A DNA stretch of 64,000 nt from Mycolicibacterium wolinskyi (GTDB taxonomy: Bacteria; Actinomycetota; Actinomycetes; Mycobacteriales; Mycobacteriaceae): positions 1 to 64,000 of the forward strand of contig NZ_LQQA01000034.1 in assembly GCF_002101965.1 (NCBI RefSeq), read 5' to 3'. Within the stretch, counting starts at the first letter, position 1. Each line of letters opens with the position of its first letter. A model generated the notes under the pieces. That model was not told the DNA's origin. It saw nothing but the letters and a program-made list of their open reading frames with translations, and did not search any database. Below, piece by piece: positions 1 to 9,400 of the stretch. Both the position numbers and the translations under genes were made by a program.

Positions 1-349
1 GCCGCGGGTCGTGCGCAGGTTGCGGCGGCTGCTGCGGCGGATGGGGAGCGGGCGGCTGTGGCGGCGGGGGCTGCTGCGGCGGGGCTTGCGGAGGTTGGGC
101 CGGCGGCTCCCGGAACGACGTGCGCGCCCGTTCGGCGTCGGGGTCGGTCGGAACGCCGTGCGGATCGTCTGGTTCGGCGTTGTTGGGCGACTTCGGCACC
201 GTCGGGTCGACGGGCGGTCGCCCCGGTATGGACGGCGGCTCGGGGGCCTTACGCGGCCTCTTGGTCGGGCTCGTATCCGGTTCGAAATCGCTTTCCTCCG
301 GCCCCGTCCAGCCAAGCTCTCTACGCAGGGTGTCGTCGGGGTCGGTCAC
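1..349 (-). CDS. Proline-rich protein, 5' part only (runs off the left edge)
   Basis: The leftward reading frame opens with GTG at 349-347 and stays open for 116 codons to the window edge. A strong Shine-Dalgarno, GGAGGAG on the minus strand (364-358), sits 8 nt before the GTG and fixes the start. The first ~25 residues are charged and contain LRRELGWTG. After that the protein is dominated by proline and glutamine, with repeated PPxQPP runs. This is like the disordered N-termini of ESX-associated MinD-like ATPases (EspI, and Rv3860, which lies close to espE in M. tuberculosis). That link is an inference from composition only; no catalytic domain is visible in the part present. It is divergent from espE. 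Confidence 0.6.
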   Translation of the reverse strand, partial: MTDPDDTLRRELGWTGPEESDFEPDTSPTKRPRKAPEPPSIPGRPPVDPTVPKSPNNAEPDDPHGVPTDPDAERARTSFREPPAQPPQAPPQQPPPPQPPAPHPPQQPPQPAHDPR

Positions 350-737
350 GACAAAATCTCCTCCGGAAGTAGACGACGAGAATCTCGACCGCTCTCAAGT
401 ATCGACTACAACTCCTTTTGGCCGCAGTAGCCATGCTGGGTTCACCGCCAGCAAACAGATTTTGGCACCGTCGTCCGGATTTCCGCGTCCCGGGGGCGAT
501 ACCGCGGGCGACGTTGTGCGCACCGTGTGACCCGGCGGGCGGATGCTGGTGACCGCATTGTGCGACACGTGGTCTCCGCGCCAGGCGTCAAGCGGCCATA
601 GGCATCGCTAGCTGCAGTTATGGTGCCGTTGTGGCCACGCTGAACCAGCACTCAAGCGGTCCACGGTCGACCGAAATTGGTGCAAGAGAAGTAGGTGATG
701 CGCTGGTAATCTCTGATCCGGCGGAGGGGATGCAGGC
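350..737. other. Intergenic region between the divergent proline-rich gene and espE
   Basis: This 388-bp region holds the start signals of both flanking genes: the leftward Shine-Dalgarno at 364-358 and the espE -10 and Shine-Dalgarno at 704-728. A short inverted repeat CGAGA-A-TCTCG lies at 377-387. Short frames on either strand here have shadow-like composition. In M. tuberculosis the espE upstream region is a regulatory hub bound by several factors, but no specific known binding site could be recognised here. Confidence 0.6.
704..728 (+). promoter_or_regulatory. Candidate extended -10 promoter and RBS of espE
   Basis: TGG-TAATCT at 704-712 is a good extended -10 (TGn plus TAnnnT). No convincing -35 is seen. 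A start of transcription near 719 would leave a short leader carrying the GGAGGGG Shine-Dalgarno at about 722-728, followed by ATG at 738. This is a prediction only. Confidence 0.4.
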
Positions 738-2252
738 ATGGGAATGCTGAGCGATGTGGCCGATTTCGGCAAAGATGTCATCGATGACCGGGAAAAGTGG
801 GCGGACCGATTCAAGAAGGTCGGCGACTTCATCGAGCGCAACGCAAAGGGCGACAAGCTGGAACGGGTGGCGAAAGCCGGCCGCAAACTCGCCGACTTCA
901 GCAAGAAGTTCACCGACTTCTTCGAGTCGCGGCTGGGAAACCGGCTGGTCAACGCCGCCAAGTCGCCGATCCTGGCGGCCGGCCAGCACGTCATTGACGG
1001 CATGAAATTGACCACCGGGTTGGGCGACCCGGAAAGCGGCAGCCGGTTCGGTCAGGGGGCCGAGCGGCTGGGCGATGCCGGTCAAACTCTCACCGCGGCC
1101 TTCCCGTCCGCCGATTGGGACAGCAGCGGGTCGAACACCTACACCGGCAGGAACAACGAGCAGGTGAGCCGCACCCAGACGATGATCGGCGCCGATCAGT
1201 TGGTGGCCTTGGTGCTTTCGCGGGAGGCCCAGCAGATCGCCGCGACGCGCGACAACCTGGACAGCCAGTCCGACTGGTTGGGCGACATGAGTCTGATCAC
1301 GATGGCCACCGGCTGCATTCCGTATGTCGGTAAGGCGGCGCAGATCGCGGCCGAGGTGGCGATGGTGAGCAAGGCCGTGGGCGAGTCGACGAACCAGCTC
1401 ATGTCGATGCAGGACAACGCGAGCGCGAATGCCGCGGAGGTCCGCGGCGCGGTGAGCAAGTACGAGGCGATCGCCGATGCGGCGAAGCCGACCGGTGGCG
1501 ATGAAGAGTTCGAGCCCACCGATGACGACGAGGCCAGTCCCGAGGCGCGCACCGAAGCCGATGCCGCTGCGGGCTCGGCGGCCGTACCCACCGCCGGACC
1601 GCCCACCGGTGCCGGCGGCGGGGGTGCTCCAGCGCCGCAGCAGGCATCCATGCGGGCGACGCCGTCGGTGCCGGCAGGCATGCCGGCGGGTGCAGGAGCG
1701 GTGGCGCCCCCTGGCGCGATGGGTGGTGACGTCGCCGGGGTGTTCGGCGCCGTGCTCGGTTCGGTGATGGGTCCCATCGGTGGGTTGCTCGGCGGCGTGA
1801 TGCAGGCGGCGGGTCAAGCCGCACAGGCCGCCACGCAGGCCGCGACGCAAGCGGCTCAAGTGGCGAGCCAGGCCGCAGGCCAATCGCCGGATCCGGCCGC
1901 ACTTGCCGAAACGGACGACAAACGCGACGAAAATTCCGAGGACCACCGCGAGGGCAAAGAGGAGAAGCCTCGCGACGACGGCCGGGACCGCGAGGCCGCT
2001 CAGACCGACGGCGAGAGTGACGCCGAAGGGCCCGACGAGGCCGGTCCCGGCGGTAACACCGCTGGAGAAGGTGAGGAAGGCGCAGCCAAGACCTTGCCGC
2101 CCGACCTCGCCGAAGCTTCGGCGGAGATCACCGGAGTCGGTCCGGCGCCGGTGCATATCAGTGCGGATTTCGAGCAGAGCCAGCTACGTATGCCGGCGGC
2201 AGCTACATTAGAGCGCGGTATTCCTGGATCTGCGTCCGCGATCGACACGTGA
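738..2252 (+). CDS. espE: EspE, ESX-1 secretion-associated protein
   Basis: A 504-residue ESX-1 substrate, secreted and cell-surface associated in other mycobacteria and dependent on EspF/EspH and the ESX-1 core. The N-terminal ~260 residues form a helical globular part. It is followed by an Ala/Pro/Gly-rich stretch (about 275-330), a run of AAT/QAA repeats (about 350-385) and an acidic, highly charged segment (about 392-440). Start ATG 738 has a good GGAGGGG Shine-Dalgarno. It is the first gene of the esx-1 run espE-espF-espG1-espH-eccA1, which matches the M. tuberculosis order. Identity rests on position and architecture together. The Gln/Ala repeat plus charged tail recurs in the espJ-like and EsxF-like proteins of this window. 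Confidence 0.93.
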   Translation: MGMLSDVADFGKDVIDDREKWADRFKKVGDFIERNAKGDKLERVAKAGRKLADFSKKFTDFFESRLGNRLVNAAKSPILAAGQHVIDGMKLTTGLGDPESGSRFGQGAERLGDAGQTLTAAFPSADWDSSGSNTYTGRNNEQVSRTQTMIGADQLVALVLSREAQQIAATRDNLDSQSDWLGDMSLITMATGCIPYVGKAAQIAAEVAMVSKAVGESTNQLMSMQDNASANAAEVRGAVSKYEAIADAAKPTGGDEEFEPTDDDEASPEARTEADAAAGSAAVPTAGPPTGAGGGGAPAPQQASMRATPSVPAGMPAGAGAVAPPGAMGGDVAGVFGAVLGSVMGPIGGLLGGVMQAAGQAAQAATQAATQAAQVASQAAGQSPDPAALAETDDKRDENSEDHREGKEEKPRDDGRDREAAQTDGESDAEGPDEAGPGGNTAGEGEEGAAKTLPPDLAEASAEITGVGPAPVHISADFEQSQLRMPAAATLERGIPGSASAIDT

Positions 2253-2285
2253 TGGTTCAGGAAATATCAGGGATCGAGGGGATTC

Positions 2286-2603
2286 ATGTCGGGTGATTTG
2301 CGGGTTACCACCGCTCATTTGCGCGAGTTATCGGCCAAGCAAGGGGAGGCCGCTGCCGTTCTGACTTCGGCGACCGCCGCGGTCGACGGCGTCGACTCCG
2401 CGGTGCGCTGGACGCACGGGCCGATCTCGTGGTCGACCGCCGCGGCGGTCGAGGCCGCCCAGAACGCGCGGCGCATCGCGGGCACCGGGATGGCGAGCGT
2501 CTCGCAGCACCTGGGCGAGAAGTTGACGAGTGCCGCGGGCCGGTACGACAACACCGACACGACCGCGGCCGAGGCCCTCGACGGCACTGTCGGAGCGAGG
2601 TAG
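2286..2603 (+). CDS. espF: EspF, ESX-1 secretion-associated protein
   Basis: A 105-residue helical protein of the EspC/EspF family, a small Esp substrate that in other mycobacteria is required together with EspE for ESX-1 function. The C-terminal part carries YDNTD, which fits the general type VII secretion signal YxxxD/E. Start ATG 2286 has GAGGGG at 2276-2281. It follows espE by 33 nt and ends 3 nt before espG1, so the genes are almost certainly one transcript. Length and position match the M. tuberculosis gene. Confidence 0.93.
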   Translation: MSGDLRVTTAHLRELSAKQGEAAAVLTSATAAVDGVDSAVRWTHGPISWSTAAAVEAAQNARRIAGTGMASVSQHLGEKLTSAAGRYDNTDTTAAEALDGTVGAR

Positions 2604-2606
2604 GCC

Positions 2607-3455
2607 ATGACTGCTCCGTACGGCGCCGATTCGGGCGCAACGCACATCGACGACGTCGTCGGCGTCGAGGTCACCATCGACGGGATGCTGGTGATCGCCG
2701 ACAAACTCGAGCTCACCGACTTCCCGCCGTCGATGGGCATCCGGCTGAACATTCCGCAGCCCGATCTCCGCAAGATCGTATGGGAGCAGGTCGAGCGTGA
2801 CCTCACGGCGCAGGGTGTGCTCGACGTCTTCGGGACGCCGCACCCCGAGGTGGCCGCGATGCTCGACACCCTGAGCCGGCCCGACCGCACGCTCGAGGGC
2901 CGGTGGTGGCGCCGTGACGTCGGCGGGAAGATGATCCGGTTCGTGGTGTGCCGCAAGGGGGCTCGGCATGTCGTCGCAGCTCGTGACAACGACATGCTGG
3001 TTCTGCAGCGGGTCGCTCCCCAGATCGGTACGGCAGGCATGGTGATGACCGTGCTCGGCGAGGGAACACCCGCCAACGTCGAACCGCTGACCGGTGTCGC
3101 CGAAACGCTCGCGAATTGCCGCACCGCCGAGGAACTCACCGGCTACGGGATCCCGCCGACTTCGGCGCGGGCCTATGCCGGGATCATCTCCGAGCCCGAC
3201 AGCTGGGTGGAGATCGTCGCGACCGAGCGCCATCCCGGCGGCACCACGTCCCAGGTCGATGTCGCGGCGGGCGTGTTGGATTCCAAGCAGGGCCGCATCG
3301 TGTCGATACCGCGTCGCGTCAACGGCGAGCTGTACGGCAGCTTCCTGTCGGGCACCAAAGACAATCTGCAACGTGCTCTGGACGGTCTGGTCGAGTTCCT
3401 GCCGTCGAAGGCATGGTTCGACAAGTCCGACTCGGACAGCTCCAATCTGCACTGA
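2607..3455 (+). CDS. espG1: EspG1, cytosolic chaperone of PE/PPE substrates
   Basis: A 282-residue cytosolic chaperone. EspG proteins bind the PPE partner of a PE/PPE heterodimer and keep it soluble before export; here the cognate pair would be PE35/PPE68 encoded 8 kb downstream. No signal peptide or membrane segment is present, and the length is normal for EspG. It begins with MTAPYGAD and is placed between espF (3-nt gap) and espH (14-nt gap), as in other esx-1 loci. Assignment is by sequence type and conserved order. Confidence 0.93.
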   Translation: MTAPYGADSGATHIDDVVGVEVTIDGMLVIADKLELTDFPPSMGIRLNIPQPDLRKIVWEQVERDLTAQGVLDVFGTPHPEVAAMLDTLSRPDRTLEGRWWRRDVGGKMIRFVVCRKGARHVVAARDNDMLVLQRVAPQIGTAGMVMTVLGEGTPANVEPLTGVAETLANCRTAEELTGYGIPPTSARAYAGIISEPDSWVEIVATERHPGGTTSQVDVAAGVLDSKQGRIVSIPRRVNGELYGSFLSGTKDNLQRALDGLVEFLPSKAWFDKSDSDSSNLH

Positions 3456-3469
3456 GAAAGGCCGCCACG

Positions 3470-4012
3470 GTGGGTGACTTTCCGCCACACGATCCGGATG
3501 ACGACGGTGATTACGACAGTCTCGCCGCTCTGGATTTCTCCTACCCTGACGACGATTCGGACGATCTGGGCCTGGCCGCGTTGGACACCTACGACACCGT
3601 CGGTCAGGCCGGCGACGGTGAATACTGGGACGGCCTCGGCGCACCGGGCGAGGCCGGCAACGAGGACGCGGACCTACCGGTGCCGCTTTTCACCGTCACC
3701 AACCCGCCGGGGACCGTGACGGTCAGTGCATACCTGGACGGACGAGTTCATCAGATCGATCTATCGCCGAAAGTCACCAATATGACCGAATCCGATCTCG
3801 CGGACGAGATTCTCGTCATCGCGGACCTGGCCGGCCAGCAGGCCAGGTCCGCTCAGTACTCGTTCATGCTCGAGGGCATGCGCGAGCACGGCCATGACGA
3901 CGTCGCGACGCGCGATTTCCTGACCCGTGACCTGAACCTGCCGACACCCGAACAGGCCGATACGGCCCGGGCCCAGGTCTTCTCGACCCGTTATGGAGGT
4001 GACCATGGTTGA
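3470..4012 (+). CDS. espH: EspH, ESX-1 secretion-associated protein
   Basis: A 180-residue acidic cytosolic protein, shown in M. marinum to act as a chaperone-like factor for EspE. The first ~75 residues are rich in Asp and Tyr (DPDDDGDYD, YPDDDSDD). The C-terminal ~100 residues form the folded domain. Start GTG 3470 was chosen because GAGAAAGG lies 8 nt upstream and the product then has the family length. The frame stays open far upstream inside espG1, but that part reads as an arginine-rich shadow. The stop overlaps the start of eccA1 by 8 nt, suggesting translational coupling. Confidence 0.9.
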   Translation: MGDFPPHDPDDDGDYDSLAALDFSYPDDDSDDLGLAALDTYDTVGQAGDGEYWDGLGAPGEAGNEDADLPVPLFTVTNPPGTVTVSAYLDGRVHQIDLSPKVTNMTESDLADEILVIADLAGQQARSAQYSFMLEGMREHGHDDVATRDFLTRDLNLPTPEQADTARAQVFSTRYGGDHG

Positions 4013-5729
4013 CCACCTCGCCGGGATGTTCGGCAGCGCGGTCGGCATGCTGCCCAGCTCGCCGGCCCGTTCGCTCGAGATCTTCACCGAGATAACGAAT
4101 TACGACGAGTCGGCGTGTGACGCGTGGGTCGGCCGCATCCGGTGCGGCGACACCGATCGTGTGACGCTCTTCCGGGCCTGGTACTCGCGGTCGAATTTCG
4201 GCCAGCTGGCCGGCGCCGCCGAGATCTCGATGAACGGGTTGAACGCCCGCATCCCGATCGGCGGCATCTACGGCAAAGACATCACGTATCCGATCAACTC
4301 GCCGTTGGCGATCACGATGGGATTCGCGGTCCAGGAGGCGACCGAAGGCAATTACGCCGACGCCATGGAAGCGTTGGAGGATGCCCCGTCGGGTGGTGCC
4401 GAACACCTGGTGTCATGGATCAAGGCGGTGATCTACGGTGCGGCGCAACGCTGGACGGATGTCATCGACGAGGTGCGCGGGGCTGACCGCTGGCCGGACA
4501 AGTTCCTCGCCGCCGCGGCAGGAGTCGCCCACGGCGTCGCGGCGGCCAATCTCGGGTTGTTCACCGAGGCCGACCGGCGTCTGACCGAGGCCAACGACAC
4601 CCCGGCCGGCCAGGCCTGCGCCCCGGCGATCGCCTGGTTCCTGGCGATGGCGCGTCGCAGCCAGGGCAACGAAGAGTCGGCACAGGTGCTCCTGGAATGG
4701 CTGCAGGCGAACTTCCCCGAGCCGAAAGTGACTGCCGCACTGCGTGATCCGGCCTACCGGCTGGAAACCACCACGGCCGAGAAGATCGCCGCCCGCAAGG
4801 ATCCGTGGGATCCGAACAGCGTCGTCGCCGACACCTCGGCGCGCGACAAACTGCTGTCGGAAGCCCAGGCCGAACTCGACCGGCAGATCGGCCTGAATCG
4901 GGTCAAGGAGCAGATCGAGGCGTACCGCGCGGCCACGCAGATGGCCAGGATCCGCGCCGCGCGCGGCATGAAGGTGGCCCAGGCGTCCAAGCACATGATC
5001 TTCGCCGGGCCGCCGGGCACCGGTAAGACGACGATCGCGCGCGTCGTCGCCAACATCCTGGCCGGCCTCGGCGTCATCGGCGAACCCAAGCTCATCGAGA
5101 CCTCGCGTAAAGACTTCGTCGCCGAGTACGAGGGACAGTCCGCGGTCAAGACGGCCAAGACGATCGACCGCGCGCTGGGCGGGGTGCTGTTCATCGATGA
5201 GGCGTACACCCTCGTGCAGGAACGTGACGGCCGCGCCGACCCGTTCGGTACCGAGGCATTGGACACGCTGCTGGCGCGGATGGAGAACGACCGCGACCGG
5301 CTCGTGGTGATCATCGCCGGCTACAGCAATGACATCGATCGGCTGCTCGAGGCCAACGACGGTCTGCGCTCGCGGTTCGCGACCCGCATCGAGTTCGATT
5401 CCTACTCGCCCGACGACATCGTCGAGATCGCGAAAGTCATTGCCAATGCCAATGATTCACAGCTCGACGACACCGCGGCCAAGCGCGTGCATGAGGCGGC
5501 GACCCTGCTCAGCCAGCGCAGGCTCAACGGCAAACCGGCCCTCGACATCGCAGGCAACGGCCGTTACGCCCGGCAGCTGGTCGAAGCCGGTGAACAGAAC
5601 AGGGACATGCGGCTGGCCCGCTCGCTGGACTTCGACAGCCTCGGCGTCGAACAGCTCAGCGAGGTCAACGGAGAAGACATGGCGGCGGCGATCGCGGCGG
5701 TGCACGGCCGCCTGAACATCGGCGAATAA
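4005..5729 (+). CDS. eccA1: EccA1, AAA+ ATPase of ESX-1
   Basis: A 574-residue cytosolic ATPase of the CbxX/CfqX family that acts on ESX-1 substrates. The N-terminal ~270 residues are helical and TPR-like. The C-terminal AAA+ module has Walker A GPPGTGKT (about 335-342), Walker B VLFIDE (about 394-399) and a sensor-type region after it. Two ATG starts are possible, at 3993 and 4005. The second is preferred because the strong Shine-Dalgarno GGAGGTGA at 3995-4002 lies directly before it and the length then matches M. tuberculosis EccA1. It is coupled to espH by overlap and followed 3 nt later by eccB1. Confidence 0.95.
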   Translation: MVDHLAGMFGSAVGMLPSSPARSLEIFTEITNYDESACDAWVGRIRCGDTDRVTLFRAWYSRSNFGQLAGAAEISMNGLNARIPIGGIYGKDITYPINSPLAITMGFAVQEATEGNYADAMEALEDAPSGGAEHLVSWIKAVIYGAAQRWTDVIDEVRGADRWPDKFLAAAAGVAHGVAAANLGLFTEADRRLTEANDTPAGQACAPAIAWFLAMARRSQGNEESAQVLLEWLQANFPEPKVTAALRDPAYRLETTTAEKIAARKDPWDPNSVVADTSARDKLLSEAQAELDRQIGLNRVKEQIEAYRAATQMARIRAARGMKVAQASKHMIFAGPPGTGKTTIARVVANILAGLGVIGEPKLIETSRKDFVAEYEGQSAVKTAKTIDRALGGVLFIDEAYTLVQERDGRADPFGTEALDTLLARMENDRDRLVVIIAGYSNDIDRLLEANDGLRSRFATRIEFDSYSPDDIVEIAKVIANANDSQLDDTAAKRVHEAATLLSQRRLNGKPALDIAGNGRYARQLVEAGEQNRDMRLARSLDFDSLGVEQLSEVNGEDMAAAIAAVHGRLNIGE

Positions 5730-5732
5730 GCG

Positions 5733-7175
5733 ATGGCAGGCTTCCGGCTCACCACCAAGGTTCAGGTCAGCGGCTGGCGTTTTCTGCTGCGCCGCGTCGA
5801 GCATGCGATCGTGCGCCGGGACACCCGGATGTTCGACGATCCGCTGCAGTTCTACAGCCGTGCGGTGTTCGCCGGAATCGTCATCGCAGTGCTGATCTGC
5901 CTGGGTGCAGCGCTGATGGCGTACTTCAAGCCGCTCGGCAAGCAGGGCAGTGACACGCTTTTGGTCGATCGCAACACCAACCAGCTCTACGTCATGCTGC
6001 CGGGCAGCTCGCAACTGCGCCCGGTGTACAACCTGACCTCGGCGCGGTTGGCGCTGGGCAACGCCAGCGAGCCCGTCGCGGTGAAGTCCGAGGAGCTCAA
6101 CCGACTCCCCAAGGGCCAGTCGATCGGCATCCCCGGCGCGCCGTACGCGACGCCGACGGGTGCGCCCGCGTCGCGGTGGTCGCTGTGTGACACCGTCGCC
6201 AAACCCGACAGTGCCGCACCGGAAGTCGAACCGTCGATCCTCATCCGGTCGTTGTCCACCGACATGTCGGTCGGCCCGATGCGCGCCGATCAGGGCATGC
6301 TGGTCGCGTTCGAAGGGGCCAACTGGTTGGTCACCGAGGGCGGCCGGCACTCCATCAACCTGGCCGACCGCGCGGTGACGTCGGCGGTCGGTATCCCCGT
6401 CACCGCCAAGGCGACCCCGATTTCCGAGGGCTTGTTCAACGCACTGCCGAACATGGGTCCGTGGCAGCTGCCGCAGATCGCGGCCGCGGGTGCGCCGAAT
6501 ACCCTTGGGCTGCCGGCGAATCTGGTCATCGGTTCGGTGTTCCAGACCGCCACGGAATCCGATCCTCAGCACTATGTGGTGCTGCCGGACGGCGTGGCAC
6601 GGGTCAACGACACGACGGCGGCCGCACTGCGGGCCACCAACTCCTACGGTCTGCTCGAGCCGCCTTCGGTCGAAGCGAGCGTGGTCGCCAAGATCGCCGA
6701 GCAGGTGTACGTCTCACCGTTGCCGGACAAGCCGCTCGAGGTCATGTTGCGCCAGGATTCACCGGTGCTGTGCTGGTCCTGGCAGCGTGAGCCCGGCGAC
6801 CAGGCACCCAAGGCGACTGTGATCGCCGGCCGCCGGCTGCCCATCCCGTCCACGGCGATCGGCTCTGGCATCGATCAGATCGACGGTGACGCAGTGGTTT
6901 ACATCGAGGGTGGCCAGTTCGTCCGGCTGCAGTCACCGGACCCGCGGGTGGGCGAGAGCCTCTACTACATCGATCCGCAGGGTGTGCGGTACGGCGTCGC
7001 CAACGACGATGCCGCGAAGACTCTCGGTCTGTCGGGTGCGGTGAACGCGCCATGGCAGGTGGTGGGCCTGCTCGTCGAGGGGCCGGTGCTGTCGAAGGAG
7101 GCGGCGCTGCTCGAGCACGACACGCTGCCTGCCGATCCGAATCCGCGCAAAGTCGAAGGCGGGCAAGGCTCATGA
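5733..7175 (+). CDS. eccB1: EccB1, ESX-1 membrane core component
   Basis: A 480-residue component of the EccB-C-D-E inner-membrane complex. A short cytosolic N-terminus is followed by one transmembrane helix (about 43-65) and a large periplasmic domain with the repeat fold typical of EccB. Cys152 and Cys347 are placed as the conserved disulfide pair expected for the family. The length equals that of M. tuberculosis EccB1. The stop overlaps the eccCa1 start (ATGA), so the two are translationally coupled. Confidence 0.96.
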   Translation: MAGFRLTTKVQVSGWRFLLRRVEHAIVRRDTRMFDDPLQFYSRAVFAGIVIAVLICLGAALMAYFKPLGKQGSDTLLVDRNTNQLYVMLPGSSQLRPVYNLTSARLALGNASEPVAVKSEELNRLPKGQSIGIPGAPYATPTGAPASRWSLCDTVAKPDSAAPEVEPSILIRSLSTDMSVGPMRADQGMLVAFEGANWLVTEGGRHSINLADRAVTSAVGIPVTAKATPISEGLFNALPNMGPWQLPQIAAAGAPNTLGLPANLVIGSVFQTATESDPQHYVVLPDGVARVNDTTAAALRATNSYGLLEPPSVEASVVAKIAEQVYVSPLPDKPLEVMLRQDSPVLCWSWQREPGDQAPKATVIAGRRLPIPSTAIGSGIDQIDGDAVVYIEGGQFVRLQSPDPRVGESLYYIDPQGVRYGVANDDAAKTLGLSGAVNAPWQVVGLLVEGPVLSKEAALLEHDTLPADPNPRKVEGGQGS

Positions 7176-9400
7176 CGACGAAGAAATTCACGCCGACCGT
7201 CAAGCGCGGCCCACGGCTGACTCCGGGCGAGATCAACGTGACCCCGCCCGACGACCTCGGGGTCGAGATCCCGCCGTCGGGCATCCAGAAGGCGCTGCCG
7301 TGGGTCATGGGCGGCGGCATGCTCGGGATGATCGCGATCATGATCTTCACGGGTATCCGGCAGCTGTCCCCGTACATGCTGATGATGCCGCTGATGATGG
7401 TCATGGCGACGGTCGGTTTCATGGCCGGCGGCGGGCCCGGCGGCAAGAAGGTTCCCGAGATCAACGCCGACCGCAAGGAGTACCTGCGGTACCTCGCCGG
7501 GCTGCGCACCCGCGTGACGTCGTCGGCGTCGGCGCAGGTGTCGTTCTTCAGTTATCACGCACCGCATCCCGAGGATCTGCTGTCGATCATCGGCACCCAC
7601 CGTCAGTGGGCGCGGCAGGGCAGCTCCGAGTTCTTCGCCGCGGCCCGTATCGGGATCGGTGCCGAGATCGCGGTCGACCGGTTGCTCAAGCCGAACACGA
7701 GCGGTGAACTCGCCGGCCCGCAGGGCGCACCGGCACCGCACCTCGAGCCGGTCAGCCACATGTGGGTGACGAAGTTCCTCCGGACCCACGGCCTGATCCA
7801 CGACTGCCCGAAACTCGTTCAGCTGCGGACGTTCCCGACGATCGCGGTGGGCGGCGACCCAGACGGCGCCGCGGGGCTGCTGACCGCGATGGTGTGCCAT
7901 CTCGCGGTGTTCCATCCGCCGGACCTGCTGCAGATCCGGGTGCTGACCGACAATCCCGAAGACCCGAACTGGTCGTGGCTGAAGTGGCTGCCGCACACCC
8001 AGCACCAGACCGACACCGACGCCGCGGGTGCCACCCGCCTCGTCTACACGCGGCCCGACGGGCTCAGTGATCTGACCGCGCGCGGTCCGCACACCGCCGA
8101 CGCGGCGCCGGGCGGCCCGTACGTCGTCGTGGTCGACCTGACCGGCGGCAAGGCCGGATTCCCGGTCGACGGCCGGGCCGGCGTCACCGTTCTCACCCTC
8201 GGAAACCATCGCGGCTCGGCGTACCGGCTGCGCGTGGACGCCGACGGCACCGCCGACGACCGCTTGCCGAACCAGAATTGGCGTGAGGTGACCCGGGTCT
8301 CGGACCGGATGACGCCAGGGCAGGCGAACCGCGTCGCCCGCAAGCTCGCCGGGTGGTCGATCACCGGCACTATCATCGACAAGAACGTGCGCGTACAGAA
8401 GAAGGTGTCCAACGAATGGCACCACCTCGTCGGCGCACAGTCGGTCGCGGAGGTCACTCCGGCGCGGTGGCGGATGTACACCGACACCGATCGGGACCGG
8501 CTCAAGATCCCGTTCGGCCACGAACTCAAGACCGGCGAGATCATGTATCTCGACATCAAGGAGGGCGCGGAGTTCGGCGCCGGTCCGCACGGGATGCTCA
8601 TCGGCACAACCGGTTCCGGTAAGTCCGAGTTCCTGCGGACGCTGATCCTGTCGTTGGTCGCCACGCACCATCCCGACCAGATCAACCTGCTGCTCACCGA
8701 CTTCAAGGGCGGCTCGACGTTCCTCGGTATGGAGAAGCTGCCGCACACCGCGGCCGTCGTCACCAACATGGAAGAGGAAGCCGAACTCGTCAGCCGCATG
8801 GGCGAGGTGCTGACCGGCGAGCTCGACCGTCGCCAGTCGATCCTGCGTCAGGCCGGTATGCAGGTCGGTGCCGCGGGCGCGCTGTCCGGTGTGGCCGAGT
8901 ACGAGAAGCACCGCGAACGCGGCGCTGATCTGCCGCCGCTGCCAACGCTTTTCGTCGTCGTCGACGAGTTCGCCGAGCTGCTGCAGAACCATCCGGACTT
9001 CATCAACCTGTTCGACCGCATCTGCCGTGTCGGCCGGTCACTGCGCGTGCACCTGCTGTTGGCCACGCAGTCGCTGAACACCGGCGGTGTCCGTATCGAC
9101 AAGCTCGAGCCCAACCTGACGTATCGAATCGCCTTGCGTACCACCAGCTCCGCGGAATCCAAGGCCGTGATCGGAACGCCGGAGGCGCAGTACATCACGA
9201 ACAAGGAAAGCGGCGTCGGGTTCCTGCGGGTCGGCATGGAGGACCCGGTGAAGTTCCGCAGCGTCTACACCGGCAACAACTACGTGCCTGCCGACGACGA
9301 TGACGTGGACGGTGAGGTCAAGCCGCGGTCGCAACGGCAGGCCCGCGTGCGGATCCACCAGTTCACGACGGCCCCGATCTTCGATACGGCGGTGAACTGA
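7172..9400 (+). CDS. eccCa1: EccCa1, FtsK/SpoIIIE-type ATPase of ESX-1 (membrane half)
   Basis: A 742-residue membrane-anchored half of the split EccC motor that powers secretion. Two transmembrane helices lie at about 41-60 and 67-86, followed by the DUF/stalk region and one FtsK/SpoIIIE ATPase domain. That domain has Walker A GTTGSGKS (478-485) and Walker B LFVVVDE (593-599). Start ATG 7172 overlaps the eccB1 stop; the longer open frame to 7052 is an arginine-rich shadow of eccB1. Only ESX-1 has EccC split in two, which supports this locus being ESX-1. The stop overlaps the eccCb1 start. Confidence 0.96.
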   Translation: MTTKKFTPTVKRGPRLTPGEINVTPPDDLGVEIPPSGIQKALPWVMGGGMLGMIAIMIFTGIRQLSPYMLMMPLMMVMATVGFMAGGGPGGKKVPEINADRKEYLRYLAGLRTRVTSSASAQVSFFSYHAPHPEDLLSIIGTHRQWARQGSSEFFAAARIGIGAEIAVDRLLKPNTSGELAGPQGAPAPHLEPVSHMWVTKFLRTHGLIHDCPKLVQLRTFPTIAVGGDPDGAAGLLTAMVCHLAVFHPPDLLQIRVLTDNPEDPNWSWLKWLPHTQHQTDTDAAGATRLVYTRPDGLSDLTARGPHTADAAPGGPYVVVVDLTGGKAGFPVDGRAGVTVLTLGNHRGSAYRLRVDADGTADDRLPNQNWREVTRVSDRMTPGQANRVARKLAGWSITGTIIDKNVRVQKKVSNEWHHLVGAQSVAEVTPARWRMYTDTDRDRLKIPFGHELKTGEIMYLDIKEGAEFGAGPHGMLIGTTGSGKSEFLRTLILSLVATHHPDQINLLLTDFKGGSTFLGMEKLPHTAAVVTNMEEEAELVSRMGEVLTGELDRRQSILRQAGMQVGAAGALSGVAEYEKHRERGADLPPLPTLFVVVDEFAELLQNHPDFINLFDRICRVGRSLRVHLLLATQSLNTGGVRIDKLEPNLTYRIALRTTSSAESKAVIGTPEAQYITNKESGVGFLRVGMEDPVKFRSVYTGNNYVPADDDDVDGEVKPRSQRQARVRIHQFTTAPIFDTAVN

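Noticed and set aside
618..2156. Long open frame antisense to espE (512 codons)
   Set aside because: Arg/Gly/His-rich shadow typical of high-GC genes; espE has the proper start, order and composition.
2328..3644. Long minus-strand frame across espF-espH
   Set aside because: Crosses three genes with arginine-rich text and no start signal.
7052..7171. Upstream extension of eccCa1
   Set aside because: ATG 7172 overlaps the eccB1 stop and gives the family N-terminus; the extension is a shadow.
6965..8992. 675-codon minus-strand frame over eccB1/eccCa1
   Set aside because: Shadow of the EccCa1 ATPase gene; no domain recognisable.
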